Shown here piece by piece: positions 24,427-33,800 of a stretch of 41,437 nt of DNA. Each line of letters begins with the position of its first letter. Position 1 is the stretch's first letter. The notes under the pieces are model-generated. The model did no database searches. It was not told the DNA's origin and saw nothing but the letters and a program-made list of their open reading frames with translations. The position numbers were made by a program, and so were the translations under genes. The stretch is taken from assembly GCA_017541105.1 (NCBI GenBank), contig JAFXZS010000005.1:1-41437 (forward strand), read 5' to 3'. Source of the DNA: Clostridia bacterium. Its GTDB lineage: Bacteria > Bacillota > Clostridia > Christensenellales > Aristaeellaceae.

Positions 24427-25131
24427 TCAAAGGGCACACGGATCCGCTTTCAGGAGGGATCCGTATTCGTTGCACATCGGATGCAGGATCGGTTCGTCTT
24501 CCTCGATCCTGGGGAATCTGGAGGTCGGCTCCAGGAAATAATTGTCCGTCACGTCGTTGTTGACTTTTGACACTTCGCCGCAAATCAAAGGGCCGTACCC
24601 GGGCTTTGCGCCGAAGACATGAGCCAGATACGGGGTCAGCGAAATGCTGTTGCCCGGCGAGATCAGGATTTCCTCGCCCGGCTGATATACATGCCGGATT
24701 CCGTCCTGATACACGCAAACCTCCGTATCAAGCTGGCACCCTGTTCCGGGGTCGGCATTCCACAGGAAAACCTGGAGCATGCCTCCCGCGCGGTTGATGA
24801 TGTCCTCCGTTTTACTGACATGATAATGCTTGGGCAGACGCTGGCCTTCCTTCAGGACCAGGTATTTTTCACAATACGGCACCCCCGCATGAGGATCCGT
24901 ATCGCTTCCGTTCCGCATGGTATACAGCACTGTGCCGATCCTGTCAAAGTCCCCGCAGCCGAAATCGGTGATGTCCCAGCCCAGCATCAGCTGCCGGATC
25001 AGCGCTGTTTCCGGCGTATGGGCAACCCATTCCTCCACGGACCAGCCTGAGTATTCCGGAAGCGAGATATGGCAGGCCTTCATCAGATCCGACGCGTACC
25101 GGATCGCCTGATTGATCTCGGATCGTTTCAT
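24427..25131 (-). CDS. D-lyxose isomerase
   Basis: This 234-residue cupin protein matches the D-lyxose ketol-isomerase family. The metal ligands are seen as His102 and His104 (KHYHVSKTED), Glu109 and His171 (TPYLAHVF). The enzyme interconverts D-lyxose and D-xylulose and, in characterised members, D-mannose and D-fructose. It lies directly downstream of a ribose-type ABC importer (79-base gap to the permease) and 16 bases before the PHP gene, so the importer probably carries its substrate sugar. The length is normal for the family. Confidence 0.9.
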   Translation of the reverse strand: MKRSEINQAIRYASDLMKACHISLPEYSGWSVEEWVAHTPETALIRQLMLGWDITDFGCGDFDRIGTVLYTMRNGSDTDPHAGVPYCEKYLVLKEGQRLPKHYHVSKTEDIINRAGGMLQVFLWNADPGTGCQLDTEVCVYQDGIRHVYQPGEEILISPGNSISLTPYLAHVFGAKPGYGPLICGEVSKVNNDVTDNYFLEPTSRFPRIEEDEPILHPMCNEYGSLLKADPCAL

Positions 25132-25210
25132 GATTGTCCCCCTTTACGGATAAGGAGCCTGACGGTTTTTGTCAGGCTCCTGACGGTCCCTGTTTCCGGT
25201 CAGGCTGCGA

Positions 25211-26167
25211 TCAGGATCCCTTCTTGCGGTTGCGCAGGAAGTCCGTATAAACAGCCAGCAGAATTACGGCACCCTTGATAATATACTGCCAGTCGGAATT
25301 GACGCCCATCAGGTTCAGGCCGTTGTTCAGAATACCGATGATCAGCACGCCGATCAGCGTTCCGCCAAGCTTGCCCGAGCCGCCGGACATGGAAGTTCCG
25401 CCGACAACGACCGCGGCGATCGCATCCATTTCCGCACCGTCGCCGGAAGTGCAGGTTCCGGAATAGAGACGGGAAGCAATGGTGATTCCCGCCAGGCCTG
25501 CCATGAGACCGCTGAAGCTGAACACCACAAACTTGACCTTCGCCGTGTTGATACCGGAGAACTTGGCGGCGGTCTCATTGCCGCCCACCGCATAGATATG
25601 CCGGCCGATTTTGGTCCGGTTCAGGAACAGAACGGCGACAATAAAGACGATACACATCGTGATGACCGGGGTGGGAATACCGGCCACGTTTCCGGCACCG
25701 AGGAACTTCCACGCGTCCGTCATGCAGCGGATCGGCTTTCCTTCAGAGTACACATAAGCGATTCCCTTTGCAATGTTCATCGAAGCCAGTGTCACGATGA
25801 ACGGCGGGATCTTGGTCTTCGCGATGACAAGGCCGTTGAGCAGGCCGAAAATGACGCCGGAAAGAATGGCAATCAGAATGCCGACGATTTCCGGAAGCCC
25901 GTGCCAGACCACAGCCGCCGCGCCCAGCACACCGGACATGGCGATGATGGAACCAACGGACAGGTCAATGCCGCCCAGAATGATCACCATGGTCATGCCG
26001 CATGCCAGCATCAGGTTCGTGGAACTCTGACGCAGAACGTTGAAAATGTTTTTCTGAGTCAGGAATGTGTTGTGCGTCCTCGGAAAGACGTACAGGAAGA
26101 GGATCATCGCTGCCAGAGCGATAATAATTCCCAGATTGTCTCTAAAATAACGCTTTACCTTAGTCAT
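25211..26167 (-). CDS. Sugar ABC importer permease (RbsC-like)
   Basis: A 318-residue membrane protein with eight to ten helices. It carries the family segments GMTMVIILGGIDLSVGSI near residue 58 and GGTSMSGGSGKLGGTLIGV near residue 258. It forms the channel of a CUT2-type (ribose/xylose/galactose class) importer. Its start overlaps the end of the ATPase gene by 4 bases, so translation is coupled. Confidence 0.93.
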   Translation of the reverse strand: MTKVKRYFRDNLGIIIALAAMILFLYVFPRTHNTFLTQKNIFNVLRQSSTNLMLACGMTMVIILGGIDLSVGSIIAMSGVLGAAAVVWHGLPEIVGILIAILSGVIFGLLNGLVIAKTKIPPFIVTLASMNIAKGIAYVYSEGKPIRCMTDAWKFLGAGNVAGIPTPVITMCIVFIVAVLFLNRTKIGRHIYAVGGNETAAKFSGINTAKVKFVVFSFSGLMAGLAGITIASRLYSGTCTSGDGAEMDAIAAVVVGGTSMSGGSGKLGGTLIGVLIIGILNNGLNLMGVNSDWQYIIKGAVILLAVYTDFLRNRKKGS

Positions 26168-27720
26168 GCTTTGCTTGCCTCCTGACTGTACAGATTCACT
26201 TCATCGCCGTTTTGCGGCTGATCAGCTTCCAGGGTCGCGAGTTTCATGATGGCTTCCTGGCTGACATTCTCATAATCGATACATCCCGTGATCCGCCCGT
26301 CATACATGACGTAGACCCGGTCCGCCATATTGATGATCTCGGGAAGCTCGGACGAGATCATGATAATGGATACGCCCTGCTTTGTCAGCTCATTCATGAT
26401 TTCATAAATTTCCGCTTTCGCGCCGACGTCCACGCCGCGCGTGGGTTCATCCAGAATCAGGATTTTGGGTTCCGTGGCAAGCCACCGGCCGATCATGACC
26501 TTCTGCTGGTTTCCGCCGGAGAGGTTGGTTACTGCCTGTTCCTGAGACGGGGTCTTTGTATTCATCTTATCGATGAACTCCTGTGTGATCTCCCGCTCCA
26601 GCTTCGTATTGACGATCAGCTTGCTGATGAACCGATGCAGCACCTCGATGGTGGAATTGAAACTGACGGACTGTATGTGATACAGGCCTTCAACCTTACG
26701 GTTTTCAGGCACCAGGGAAATTCCGTAATTCATGGCGTCCACCGGTGTCTTGATCGTGACCGGTTTGCCATCCAGCATGATGGAACCGGTGGAACCGTGG
26801 GTCAGCCCGAAAACGCATTGCATGGTTTCACTGCGCCCGGCGCCGACCAGCCCCGCGAAGCCGACGATCTCCCCCTTCCGGACTTCAAAGGAGACATCAT
26901 TGACGCGCTTGTGGTGCTTCTTTCCGTCATCAATATGATCACATTTCAGGACCACTTCGGTATCCTTTACGTGATCCCGGGTATAATACTGATCCAGCTC
27001 GCGGCCGACCATCAGGGCGATCAGCTCGTCCTTGGTGGTTTCGGCAACCACACGGGTGCCGACGTACGTACCGTCACGCAGCACGGTCACACGGTCGCAG
27101 ACCTCGTTCAGCTCGCTCATTTTATGGCTGATATAAATGATTCCGACGCCCTGTTTTACCAGATTGCGCATGATCTCGAAAAGCTGTTCCACTTCGCGGT
27201 CTGAGATGGAGGACGTCGGCTCGTCCATCACCAGGATCCGGCAGTTGAAGGAGATGGCCTTGACGATCTCCACCATCTGCTGCTGGGCGATGGACAGGTC
27301 ATAGATTTCATCCGCCGCGTTGATCCCAAGATCAAAGCGGTCCAGCATGGCCTGCGATTCCCGGATCATTTTGCGGGTGTCAATGCCGAATTTGCCCATG
27401 GGTTCACGGCCCAGGAAGATGTTTTCCGCCACGGTCATATGCGGAACCTGCACCAGCTCCTGATGGATGATGGAGATGCCGTTGTCCCGCGCCGCATTGA
27501 CATTGTTGATATTGACCGGTTTGCCGTCGATGAAGATCTCGCCTTCTTCGGCAATATAAATACCGCCCAGCACCTTGATCAGGGTGGATTTTCCGGCACC
27601 GTTTTCTCCCAGCAGCGCGTGAATTTCACCGGGGAGGAGCTGGAAATCAACATTCTGCAATGCCTTGACACCCGGGAACTCCTTGGATATGTGCTTCATT
27701 TCAAGCAGGTAGTTGCTCAA
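26164..27720 (-). CDS. Sugar ABC importer double ATPase (RbsA-like)
   Basis: The 518-residue protein has two ATPase domains in tandem, as in RbsA, XylG and MglA. The first has Walker A GENGAGKST (38-46), an LSIAQQQ signature and ILVMDEPTSS. The second has a degenerate Walker A GLVGAGRSE, an LSGGNQQK signature and ILILDEPTRGVD. It powers the CUT2 importer with the neighbouring permease. It is 173 bases downstream of the binding-protein gene, separated from it by a stem-loop that may reduce its expression. Confidence 0.95.
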   Translation of the reverse strand: MSNYLLEMKHISKEFPGVKALQNVDFQLLPGEIHALLGENGAGKSTLIKVLGGIYIAEEGEIFIDGKPVNINNVNAARDNGISIIHQELVQVPHMTVAENIFLGREPMGKFGIDTRKMIRESQAMLDRFDLGINAADEIYDLSIAQQQMVEIVKAISFNCRILVMDEPTSSISDREVEQLFEIMRNLVKQGVGIIYISHKMSELNEVCDRVTVLRDGTYVGTRVVAETTKDELIALMVGRELDQYYTRDHVKDTEVVLKCDHIDDGKKHHKRVNDVSFEVRKGEIVGFAGLVGAGRSETMQCVFGLTHGSTGSIMLDGKPVTIKTPVDAMNYGISLVPENRKVEGLYHIQSVSFNSTIEVLHRFISKLIVNTKLEREITQEFIDKMNTKTPSQEQAVTNLSGGNQQKVMIGRWLATEPKILILDEPTRGVDVGAKAEIYEIMNELTKQGVSIIMISSELPEIINMADRVYVMYDGRITGCIDYENVSQEAIMKLATLEADQPQNGDEVNLYSQEASKA

Positions 27721-27784
27721 TGGGTTTCACCACCGTTTCTTGCAATGGGGATCATTCGATTGATCAGGACAATTTATCCAGAAA

Positions 27785-27815
27785 GGGGCTTTGCCCTCGG
27801 AGAGAACAAAGCCCC
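27785..27815 (-). terminator. Stem-loop after the binding-protein gene
   Basis: GGGGCTTTG (27785-27793) pairs with CAAAGCCCC (27807-27815) with a 13-base loop. Read in the operon's direction it is followed by TTTCTGG. Such structures after a binding-protein gene commonly act as partial terminators or mRNA-end stabilisers, giving more binding protein than transporter. Confidence 0.6.
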
Positions 27816-27893
27816 ATGCTGCCGGACGGATCCGCGGACCTCAACTCACAGATGAGACTCCGGGAACACATCCTGTACCCTTAAGGCTCCGGC

Positions 27894-28802
27894 TTACTGC
27901 CAGCCGCCGTTGTTGTACTCGTCGATGTTGTCGCTGTTGATCATGAAGGTCGGGATGGGATAGCGGGCTTCAACCGCCTCGCCGGCCTTCCACTGATAGT
28001 ACAGTTCGGCAATGGTCTTGCCGATGCTGATGGGGGACTGGGCACCGGTGCCGGTGACTTTGCCGTCCGCAATCAGGGCCTTGATGTCGGGAGAACCGTC
28101 AACACCGTAGATCAGGCAGGTGGACTGAGCAGCTTCCGCGGCAGCGGCAGCACCCAGAGCGGTGGGGTCATTTCCGCCGAAGATCGCGACAGCGTCCGGA
28201 TGCGCGATCAGCGCGTCGGTACCGTTCAGGTTGCCCTGTTCCTGGTTGCCCATGCAGTCGATCTGCGCAACGACTTCAAAGCCGTGGCCTTCAATGGCTT
28301 CCAGGAAACCGTTGGTGCGGTCCACAACGGACTGCATGGTGGGGGAATCCAGAACGATGATGGGGCCGCCGTCCGGCAGCTTCGCAACCAGATCCTCACC
28401 GCAGACCTTGCCGGCATTGTAGTTATCGGAACCGGCGTAGGTGATCAGGTAGCTCATTTCGGCCACTTCGGTATCGAAGCCGAACATGGGGATGCCGGCG
28501 TTCTTCAGAGCATCCAGACCGGGGGTGATGCCGTCTTTGTCAACGGGGTTCACAAACATGGCAACAATGCCCTGGGAAATCATGTCTTCAATCAGGTTCA
28601 GCTGCTTTTCATTGCTGTTCTGGGGATCCAGGGAAATCAGCTCATCGCCATGGGCTTCCACAACTTCTCTGATGGCTCCTTCCAGAGCGACAAAGAAGGG
28701 GTTGGTTCCGTCCATGCAGGTGTAGCCGATTTTGTCGGCCAGCGCGGAAGCGCAGCCAAGGCACAGTGCCAGAGCAAGTACGAGAGCGAGAATCTTCTTC
28801 AT
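27894..28802 (-). CDS. Sugar-binding protein of a CUT2-type ABC importer
   Basis: A 302-residue exported protein with signal peptide MKKILALVLALALCLGCASA. The mature part is a type-I periplasmic-binding fold (Peripla_BP_4-like): IGYTCMDGTNPFFVALEGAI, MFVNPVDKDGI, PMFGFDTEV, and IFGGNDPTALGAAAAAEAA. The LGCASA segment offers a lipobox-like Cys16 and an Ala-x-Ala-type site, so either lipid anchoring or release is possible. ATG 28802 is chosen over an upstream extension because AAAAAGGAG lies 12 bases ahead and the signal peptide starts there. It is the first gene of the sugar operon. The exact sugar is inferred from the downstream D-lyxose isomerase. Confidence 0.93.
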   Translation of the reverse strand: MKKILALVLALALCLGCASALADKIGYTCMDGTNPFFVALEGAIREVVEAHGDELISLDPQNSNEKQLNLIEDMISQGIVAMFVNPVDKDGITPGLDALKNAGIPMFGFDTEVAEMSYLITYAGSDNYNAGKVCGEDLVAKLPDGGPIIVLDSPTMQSVVDRTNGFLEAIEGHGFEVVAQIDCMGNQEQGNLNGTDALIAHPDAVAIFGGNDPTALGAAAAAEAAQSTCLIYGVDGSPDIKALIADGKVTGTGAQSPISIGKTIAELYYQWKAGEAVEARYPIPTFMINSDNIDEYNNGGWQ

Positions 28803-28831
28803 GGGAACGTACACTCCTTTTTCAATTTTGC

Positions 28832-28848
28832 CCGGATTGACAATCCGG
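28832..28848 (-). promoter_or_regulatory. Palindromic operator candidate in the sugar-operon leader
   Basis: CCGGATTG-A-CAATCCGG is a perfect 17-base palindrome (8-base arms, one central base). It lies between the expected transcription start (about 28858) and the ribosome binding site, where a bound repressor would block transcription. The regulator is not encoded within this operon. Confidence 0.55.
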
Positions 28849-28864
28849 AACTTTTCTGACCCAT

Positions 28865-28893
28865 ATTTTACACTTTGACGCCTCTTTTGTAAA
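28865..28893 (-). promoter_or_regulatory. Promoter of the sugar (lyxose-type) operon
   Basis: On the minus strand, -35 TTTACA (28893-28888) and -10 TAAAAT (28870-28865) are spaced 17 bases, about 60 bases before the binding-protein start codon. The remaining gap to 29140 holds only an 8-base GC stem (29016-29023 with 29037-29044). Confidence 0.65.
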
Positions 28894-29140
28894 TAGAAGA
28901 TTCTCTTTTTTTCCGGAGACGGCCCGGTCCGGCGGAGGGGAAGGAAGGCCTGCTGCGCGGATCCGGGCCCTCCTGAAAGGACGCACGTTATTGCCGGGGA
29001 TGCAGGAAATAAGCTGCCGCCTGTCAAATTGATATCCAGGCGGCGAAGAAAAGCAGAAGAATTCCGAAACACGGGCACAGCCATCGGGCAGGCACCGAAG
29101 GAAACGATGAAAACCGAACAGATGTAAGGAGGATGTGAGG

Positions 29141-29752
29141 ATGAAAAGGATTCTTATTGTGATGCTGGGGCTGATCCTGGTATGCAGCCAGGTGTTTGCG
29201 GAAGACGCGGTATCCTCCGCGACCCTGAAGATTGAAAAGCTTCCGGCGGCGGAGGCACAGGACAACGGGATTCTGGTCGTATTCTTTTCCCCGGACGATA
29301 CGGTGCGTGCGGCCGCTTATACGATTGCGTCGGAGCTGTCAGCGGAGCTCTTTGAGATTGTGCCGGAGGAGCCCTATACAGCCGATGACCTGAATTACTT
29401 CAACAGCAAGGCGCGCTCGATGACTGAGATGAAGGACGCATCCGCAAGGCCGGCCATCGCCGCGCTGCCGGAGGACCTCAGCAAATATCACACGGTGCTT
29501 CTCGGCTATCCGATCTGGGGCGGGCAGGCGCCGAGAATCCTGTGCACATTCCTTGAGACGGCGGAACTGTCCGGAAAGACGATCATTCCTTTCTGCACAT
29601 CCAATTCTTCCGGCATCGGAAGCAGCGACACAAACCTGCACCCGCTGACGGACGAATCCGTTGTATGGCTGAAGGGAGCCCGCATTAAAAAAGGCAGCAC
29701 GGAGGAGGATATCCGCCTGTTCGCGCGGGAACTGACGGCCGGACAGGAATGA
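29141..29752 (+). CDS. Secreted flavodoxin-like protein
   Basis: The 203-residue product has a signal peptide (MKRILIVMLGLILVCSQVFA) and then a Flavodoxin_4-type fold: ILVVFFSPDDTVRAAA, a helix-strand ELFEIVPEEPYTADDLNY, LGYPIWGGQAPR and IIPFCTSNSSGIGSS. The phosphate-binding loop, usually Ser/Thr-rich with a TGNT, reads SPDDTV here, so FMN binding is uncertain; WGG and the later loop are kept. Exported flavodoxin-like proteins may serve extracytoplasmic electron transfer. ATG 29141 is used because AAGGAGG lies 8 bases before it. The next gene follows after 74 bases. Confidence 0.82.
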   Translation: MKRILIVMLGLILVCSQVFAEDAVSSATLKIEKLPAAEAQDNGILVVFFSPDDTVRAAAYTIASELSAELFEIVPEEPYTADDLNYFNSKARSMTEMKDASARPAIAALPEDLSKYHTVLLGYPIWGGQAPRILCTFLETAELSGKTIIPFCTSNSSGIGSSDTNLHPLTDESVVWLKGARIKKGSTEEDIRLFARELTAGQE

Positions 29753-29826
29753 TCCGTAAATGCCGACGGGGCAGAAGAGCATCCGGATAAACCTGCCGCA
29801 GGACATACAACAAAAGGAGGAAGTCC

Positions 29827-30675
29827 ATGATGAAGAAGATGATTGCGCTGCTGTTGATTCTGCTGCTGGCAGCATCGGCGTTCCAGGCCGCCGCGGAGGG
29901 CGTGAGCGCCACGCTGAATCAGAAGATTGCCACCCGCTCCGGCCCGTCCCTCGAGTATGACAGCACCGGAACGCATCTGGCGGAAACCTGGCAGACGGAG
30001 CAGGTGACGGTGTTCTCCAAGGCCAGGGACGATGATACATGGTGGCTCCTGGTGGAATTCAGCGAGGACGGACAGCGCTACAGGCTCTATACCGGCGCAA
30101 AGCGCGTCAACGTGGATCTGGACGATGTCCCGGAAGAAATGCTGCTGGGCGAAGGCGAGATGACCGCTGCCGGCGAGGTGCCCGGACACTACGGGCCCAG
30201 CCAGGAATATGCCGAAACGGAAAACGACGTTCCCTGGTGCGCGGAAGTGACCGTTTGGGGAGCGGAGGACGGTTATCTGCTTGTGGAGTTCTATGACGAA
30301 GACATGCAGAATCCGCGGCGTGCCTGGGTATATGCCGAATTGGCCGACATCACGTGGACGGACAGCGCGCCGGGCGGCGCAATGACTTTCAACCGGGCGG
30401 CGATTCCCGCCGGGACCGTCTTCGCGGATGAGGAAGGCAACAGCTGCACCGTGGCGGAATACGGCCCCGTGGGCGGCAGCACCGTGCTCAGCCTGACTGT
30501 GAGAGGCAAATTGATTTATCCCGACCTGGCCGTCAGGATGGACAGCAGCGATCACGGTTCCTTCGCCACACCGGAGGGTGACGGGGAGATCTGGTTCTAT
30601 GACGACCAGATCATGATTGACGCTTATCTCCCCGATTTCGGCGTGGCCGATACGATGGAACTGTACGCGGAGTGA
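29827..30675 (+). CDS. Exported protein with SH3-like repeats
   Basis: The 282-residue product has a signal peptide (MMKKMIALLLILLLAASAFQ, ending AAA-E). The mature part begins with two SH3-like modules: KIATRSGPSLEYDSTGTH with a WWLLVEF strand, and AAGEVPGHYGPSQEYAE with GYLLVEF. These resemble bacterial SH3 domains that bind cell-wall peptide. A beta-rich C-terminal domain of about 100 residues is not recognised. AAAAGGAGG precedes the start. It probably acts at the cell surface; there is no enzymatic domain. Confidence 0.72.
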   Translation: MMKKMIALLLILLLAASAFQAAAEGVSATLNQKIATRSGPSLEYDSTGTHLAETWQTEQVTVFSKARDDDTWWLLVEFSEDGQRYRLYTGAKRVNVDLDDVPEEMLLGEGEMTAAGEVPGHYGPSQEYAETENDVPWCAEVTVWGAEDGYLLVEFYDEDMQNPRRAWVYAELADITWTDSAPGGAMTFNRAAIPAGTVFADEEGNSCTVAEYGPVGGSTVLSLTVRGKLIYPDLAVRMDSSDHGSFATPEGDGEIWFYDDQIMIDAYLPDFGVADTMELYAE

Positions 30676-30718
30676 AAAGAGAATCCCGGGCCTTTTTTGC
30701 CGCGGGAGGAGGGAAAGT

Positions 30719-30808
30719 GTGAAAAAGAAAAGCGTGCTGCCGCTCCTGCTGGGGCTGGCGGATCTCGGCCTGCTGATCTGGATTGTCCTGTCGTATCTGT
30801 CATCGTAG
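30719..30808 (+). CDS. 29-residue single-pass membrane peptide
   Basis: A GTG start at 30719, with GGGAGGAGGG just upstream (30704-30713), opens a 29-codon frame ending TAG at 30806-30808. It reads MKKKSVLP, then a hydrophobic helix through LLIWIVLSYLSS. Lysines at the N-terminus and a single membrane span suggest a small inner-membrane peptide. It lies 43 bases after the SH3-like gene and 16 bases before the next start, so it fits the operon. Too short for family assignment. Confidence 0.6.
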   Translation: MKKKSVLPLLLGLADLGLLIWIVLSYLSS

Positions 30809-30824
30809 GAGAAGGAGCGAAATC

Positions 30825-33800
30825 ATGGCAAACTGCTGCAGAAAATGCGGAGCCCCGCTGCCGGAGGACGCTGCTTACTGTCCCCGGTGCGGACAGCCCG
30901 TACCGATTGTGATTCCCGCTCCGCCTGGAGCACAGGTCGTCATTTCAGACGACCCGCCCGCCCTTCCGCCGGAAACATCCCGGGATGATTCCGCAAAGAG
31001 AACCGCCGCTTCCTCCGCGCCCCGGCCGCCTGTGCCGGGAAGGAAAGCAAGAACCCGGGGCGTCAGCCTGGTTCTCGCGCTGATCCTGGTGGCGGAGCTG
31101 GCGGTGGCGGGTTTCAGGTATCCCGGTTTCCTGCTTCCGTCCCGGCCCGATCCCGGCAAACCACAGCCCCGCCCGACCGCCGGGGAAAATGCTACCGTCC
31201 ACGCCACAGCCACGCCGGCGCTTCCTTCCGCCACCGATGACGGCCGGGATGCGGACGGCAGCGAGGCAGAGGAGGAGCTTGCGGAAAGCGACCTGTTCCA
31301 TACCGGTACGGCGGGCGTGGATTACGCCCTGGGGCGGGGCCCCGGCACACCGGGCTATCAGGCGGCGGACGGGTACGGCGTGGAAACCACCATTGTGTAT
31401 ACCGCGTCTGAAATCGCGGCGGCCCCCGCCGCCTCGGCCCGGGTTTCCGCAGACCGGCCCAGTGCAAGCCTGGCGGGGATTACCGTGGATTTCGGCGAGG
31501 AGAACCTGAACGAGGAAACCGGCACGCTGACCGTCCGTTCCCTGCCCGCCAGGGTGGACGAGGCAAACGGTTTTTCCGCTGTAGCATGGGATCTTGAATT
31601 GTCCGGGCAGGAAGCATTCGATTTTCCCGTGGCAGTCACTGTTCCGTACGGGGATTTGGGCGGGCGAAACCCTGCTTCCGCCATACTGCCCCAGCATTAT
31701 AACGAACAGCTGGGACGCTGGGAATACGTGTCGTACGAAATCCATCCGGAGGACGGAACGGTTACCGCGTACCTGACGCATTTTTCTCCCATTTCCCTCT
31801 TTTTATCCCTCTTCGGCGGGGAAGAAGAAAAGGATTCCCTGACCAGCAGCCAAAGCAGGATGCTCAAACTGAGGACCATGCCTGAGGAGATCAAGCAAAG
31901 CGTCCGGGAGGACAAAGACCTGCAAAAGCTGCTGAACGACAACTTTCAGTCCATTGTCGCCCAGGCCAAGGAGAAGCCATCCGCACTGTTTGAGAAGGGC
32001 GGCGCGATGGACCTGCTGTACAGAAACCTCGGGAATTGCTTTGATGCCGTTTCACTGACCGCTTCCATCGCTGATTACGTTAAAATGCTTCCGCCCCCCT
32101 GTGCCGGATATCTGACTGCCTTCGGGCTTGGATACATGACGTATGACACAGGAAAGAAAGCCAGCGAACAGCTGTTCCGGAGCGACGGAAGCCTTTGGGA
32201 CAGAACCAGGGACTCGGCGGCCACCCTTCTGAAAGCATCGCCGGGATTCATTGCCGGCCTCCTGGCCGTAAAGTCCGCGGCCGACGCGGCGATCGGCATT
32301 GCCCCGCTGTGGTATACGGAGCCCGGGCTGATGCTGGTGGTCGGTTCGGTGCTTCTGATCTACAATCTGATCGATGTGAATTCCGAAGAGATTAAAACGG
32401 AACCGGAAGCCATGCTGGATCAGGTGTATCGCGCCGCACCCTACAACACCCTCTATTGGGATAAGCGTACCCATGAGATCATCGCCATTCCCAACGGGTG
32501 GATCGACACGGATTATATTGACGTCCGGATCCAGCGGAAACAGCGGCAGGGGCTCGAGCCCACCGACGATCCCGATCCCGATTCCACGATTCTGGTCAAA
32601 TACGGGGACGAAGTCTATAAAGCATATTATACCAAAGAGTTTCTGGAAGTTTATGAAACTTTCAAGGCCCGCCGGGAACTGCTGGCGAACGAAGCCACCC
32701 GCCTGGCGGGCACCTACCAGGTCGAGGAGTACAGCATCGTCCCTCTCGGCGCCCTGTACGAGGATACGAACGACTGGTGGAATCCGGGCTGGCGGGCGAT
32801 CCTGAATTACATCCGGGATACCCGGAAGGATGATCCGGAAAGCTGGTATCCCACGCTGCTGAAATACATGGAGCAGGCGGACGAAACAGCTTTCGAATAC
32901 GCATATAACCTGGGGATCTTTACGGGCTATCCGGTTGCGAATCCCACGCTGACCTCCGCGGATATCGTTGCCGATCTGCTTTCACGCATGAAGAAACGGT
33001 CCATGTTCAAGCGCTTCAATGAAGCCTGCCTTGCGGCATTTGATGAAAAAAATACCAGGAACTGGCAGAAAATGAAGTATATGCAGAACCGGGAAATCAA
33101 ATTCGTGCTGAAGGACAAGAAAGGGGAGGAAATGACCTTCAACGATACCCGCTTCGCAGGAAAGTACATCGTATTTGATACGAACCCCGAACACTATGTG
33201 CTGGCCGATCCGTGGGCGGCAGAAATGAACAGCAGCACCTTTATGACCTGCACCTATAACGGCTATCTGATGGCCGGTTCCCCTGTAAAGCTGAAGGTTT
33301 ATGACAGCGAGCAGGCTTACCGGAACGGGGCGAAAGAAACAGAGACCATCAAGCTCAAAAAAGCCGGGGAAAAAGCAAAAACCGTGACGCTGAAGCTGGA
33401 ACGGGAACAGCGTCCGGAAGTGTCGTACCGATTTGACACGGCATTATACGCGATGGGACCGGGGGTTGTATATTGCCAGAACGGCAAGACGATCATTGAA
33501 GAAGCGATCAAAGACACCTCTTTTACCATCGATCCAAACGGGCGTTTTGCAATCCATGGGAGCGCAACGGACAGCTTTTCGGGGGATCGGGTCAAGCGGG
33601 CTGATTTCGCGATTCTGTTTGATACAGATGACAGCAATGACAAATACGCGTGGTCAGAGACCAGCCACATTGATTCCGTATCGCTGGACCTTTCCGGTAC
33701 CTTCAACACGAACAGCAAGGAAGGCACCTGCGCGCTGACGGGTGCGACAAGCGGCTCGGCCGTTAACCGGACAGGATACGAATCGGGGAAAGTCAGCACA

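Noticed and set aside
26212-27204. 330-codon plus-strand frame
   Set aside because: Antisense to the double ATPase of the sugar importer.
29016-29044. GC stem GCCGCCTG/CAGGCGGC as a riboswitch or terminator
   Set aside because: No T-tract, no conserved riboswitch elements and long AT loop; probably chance.
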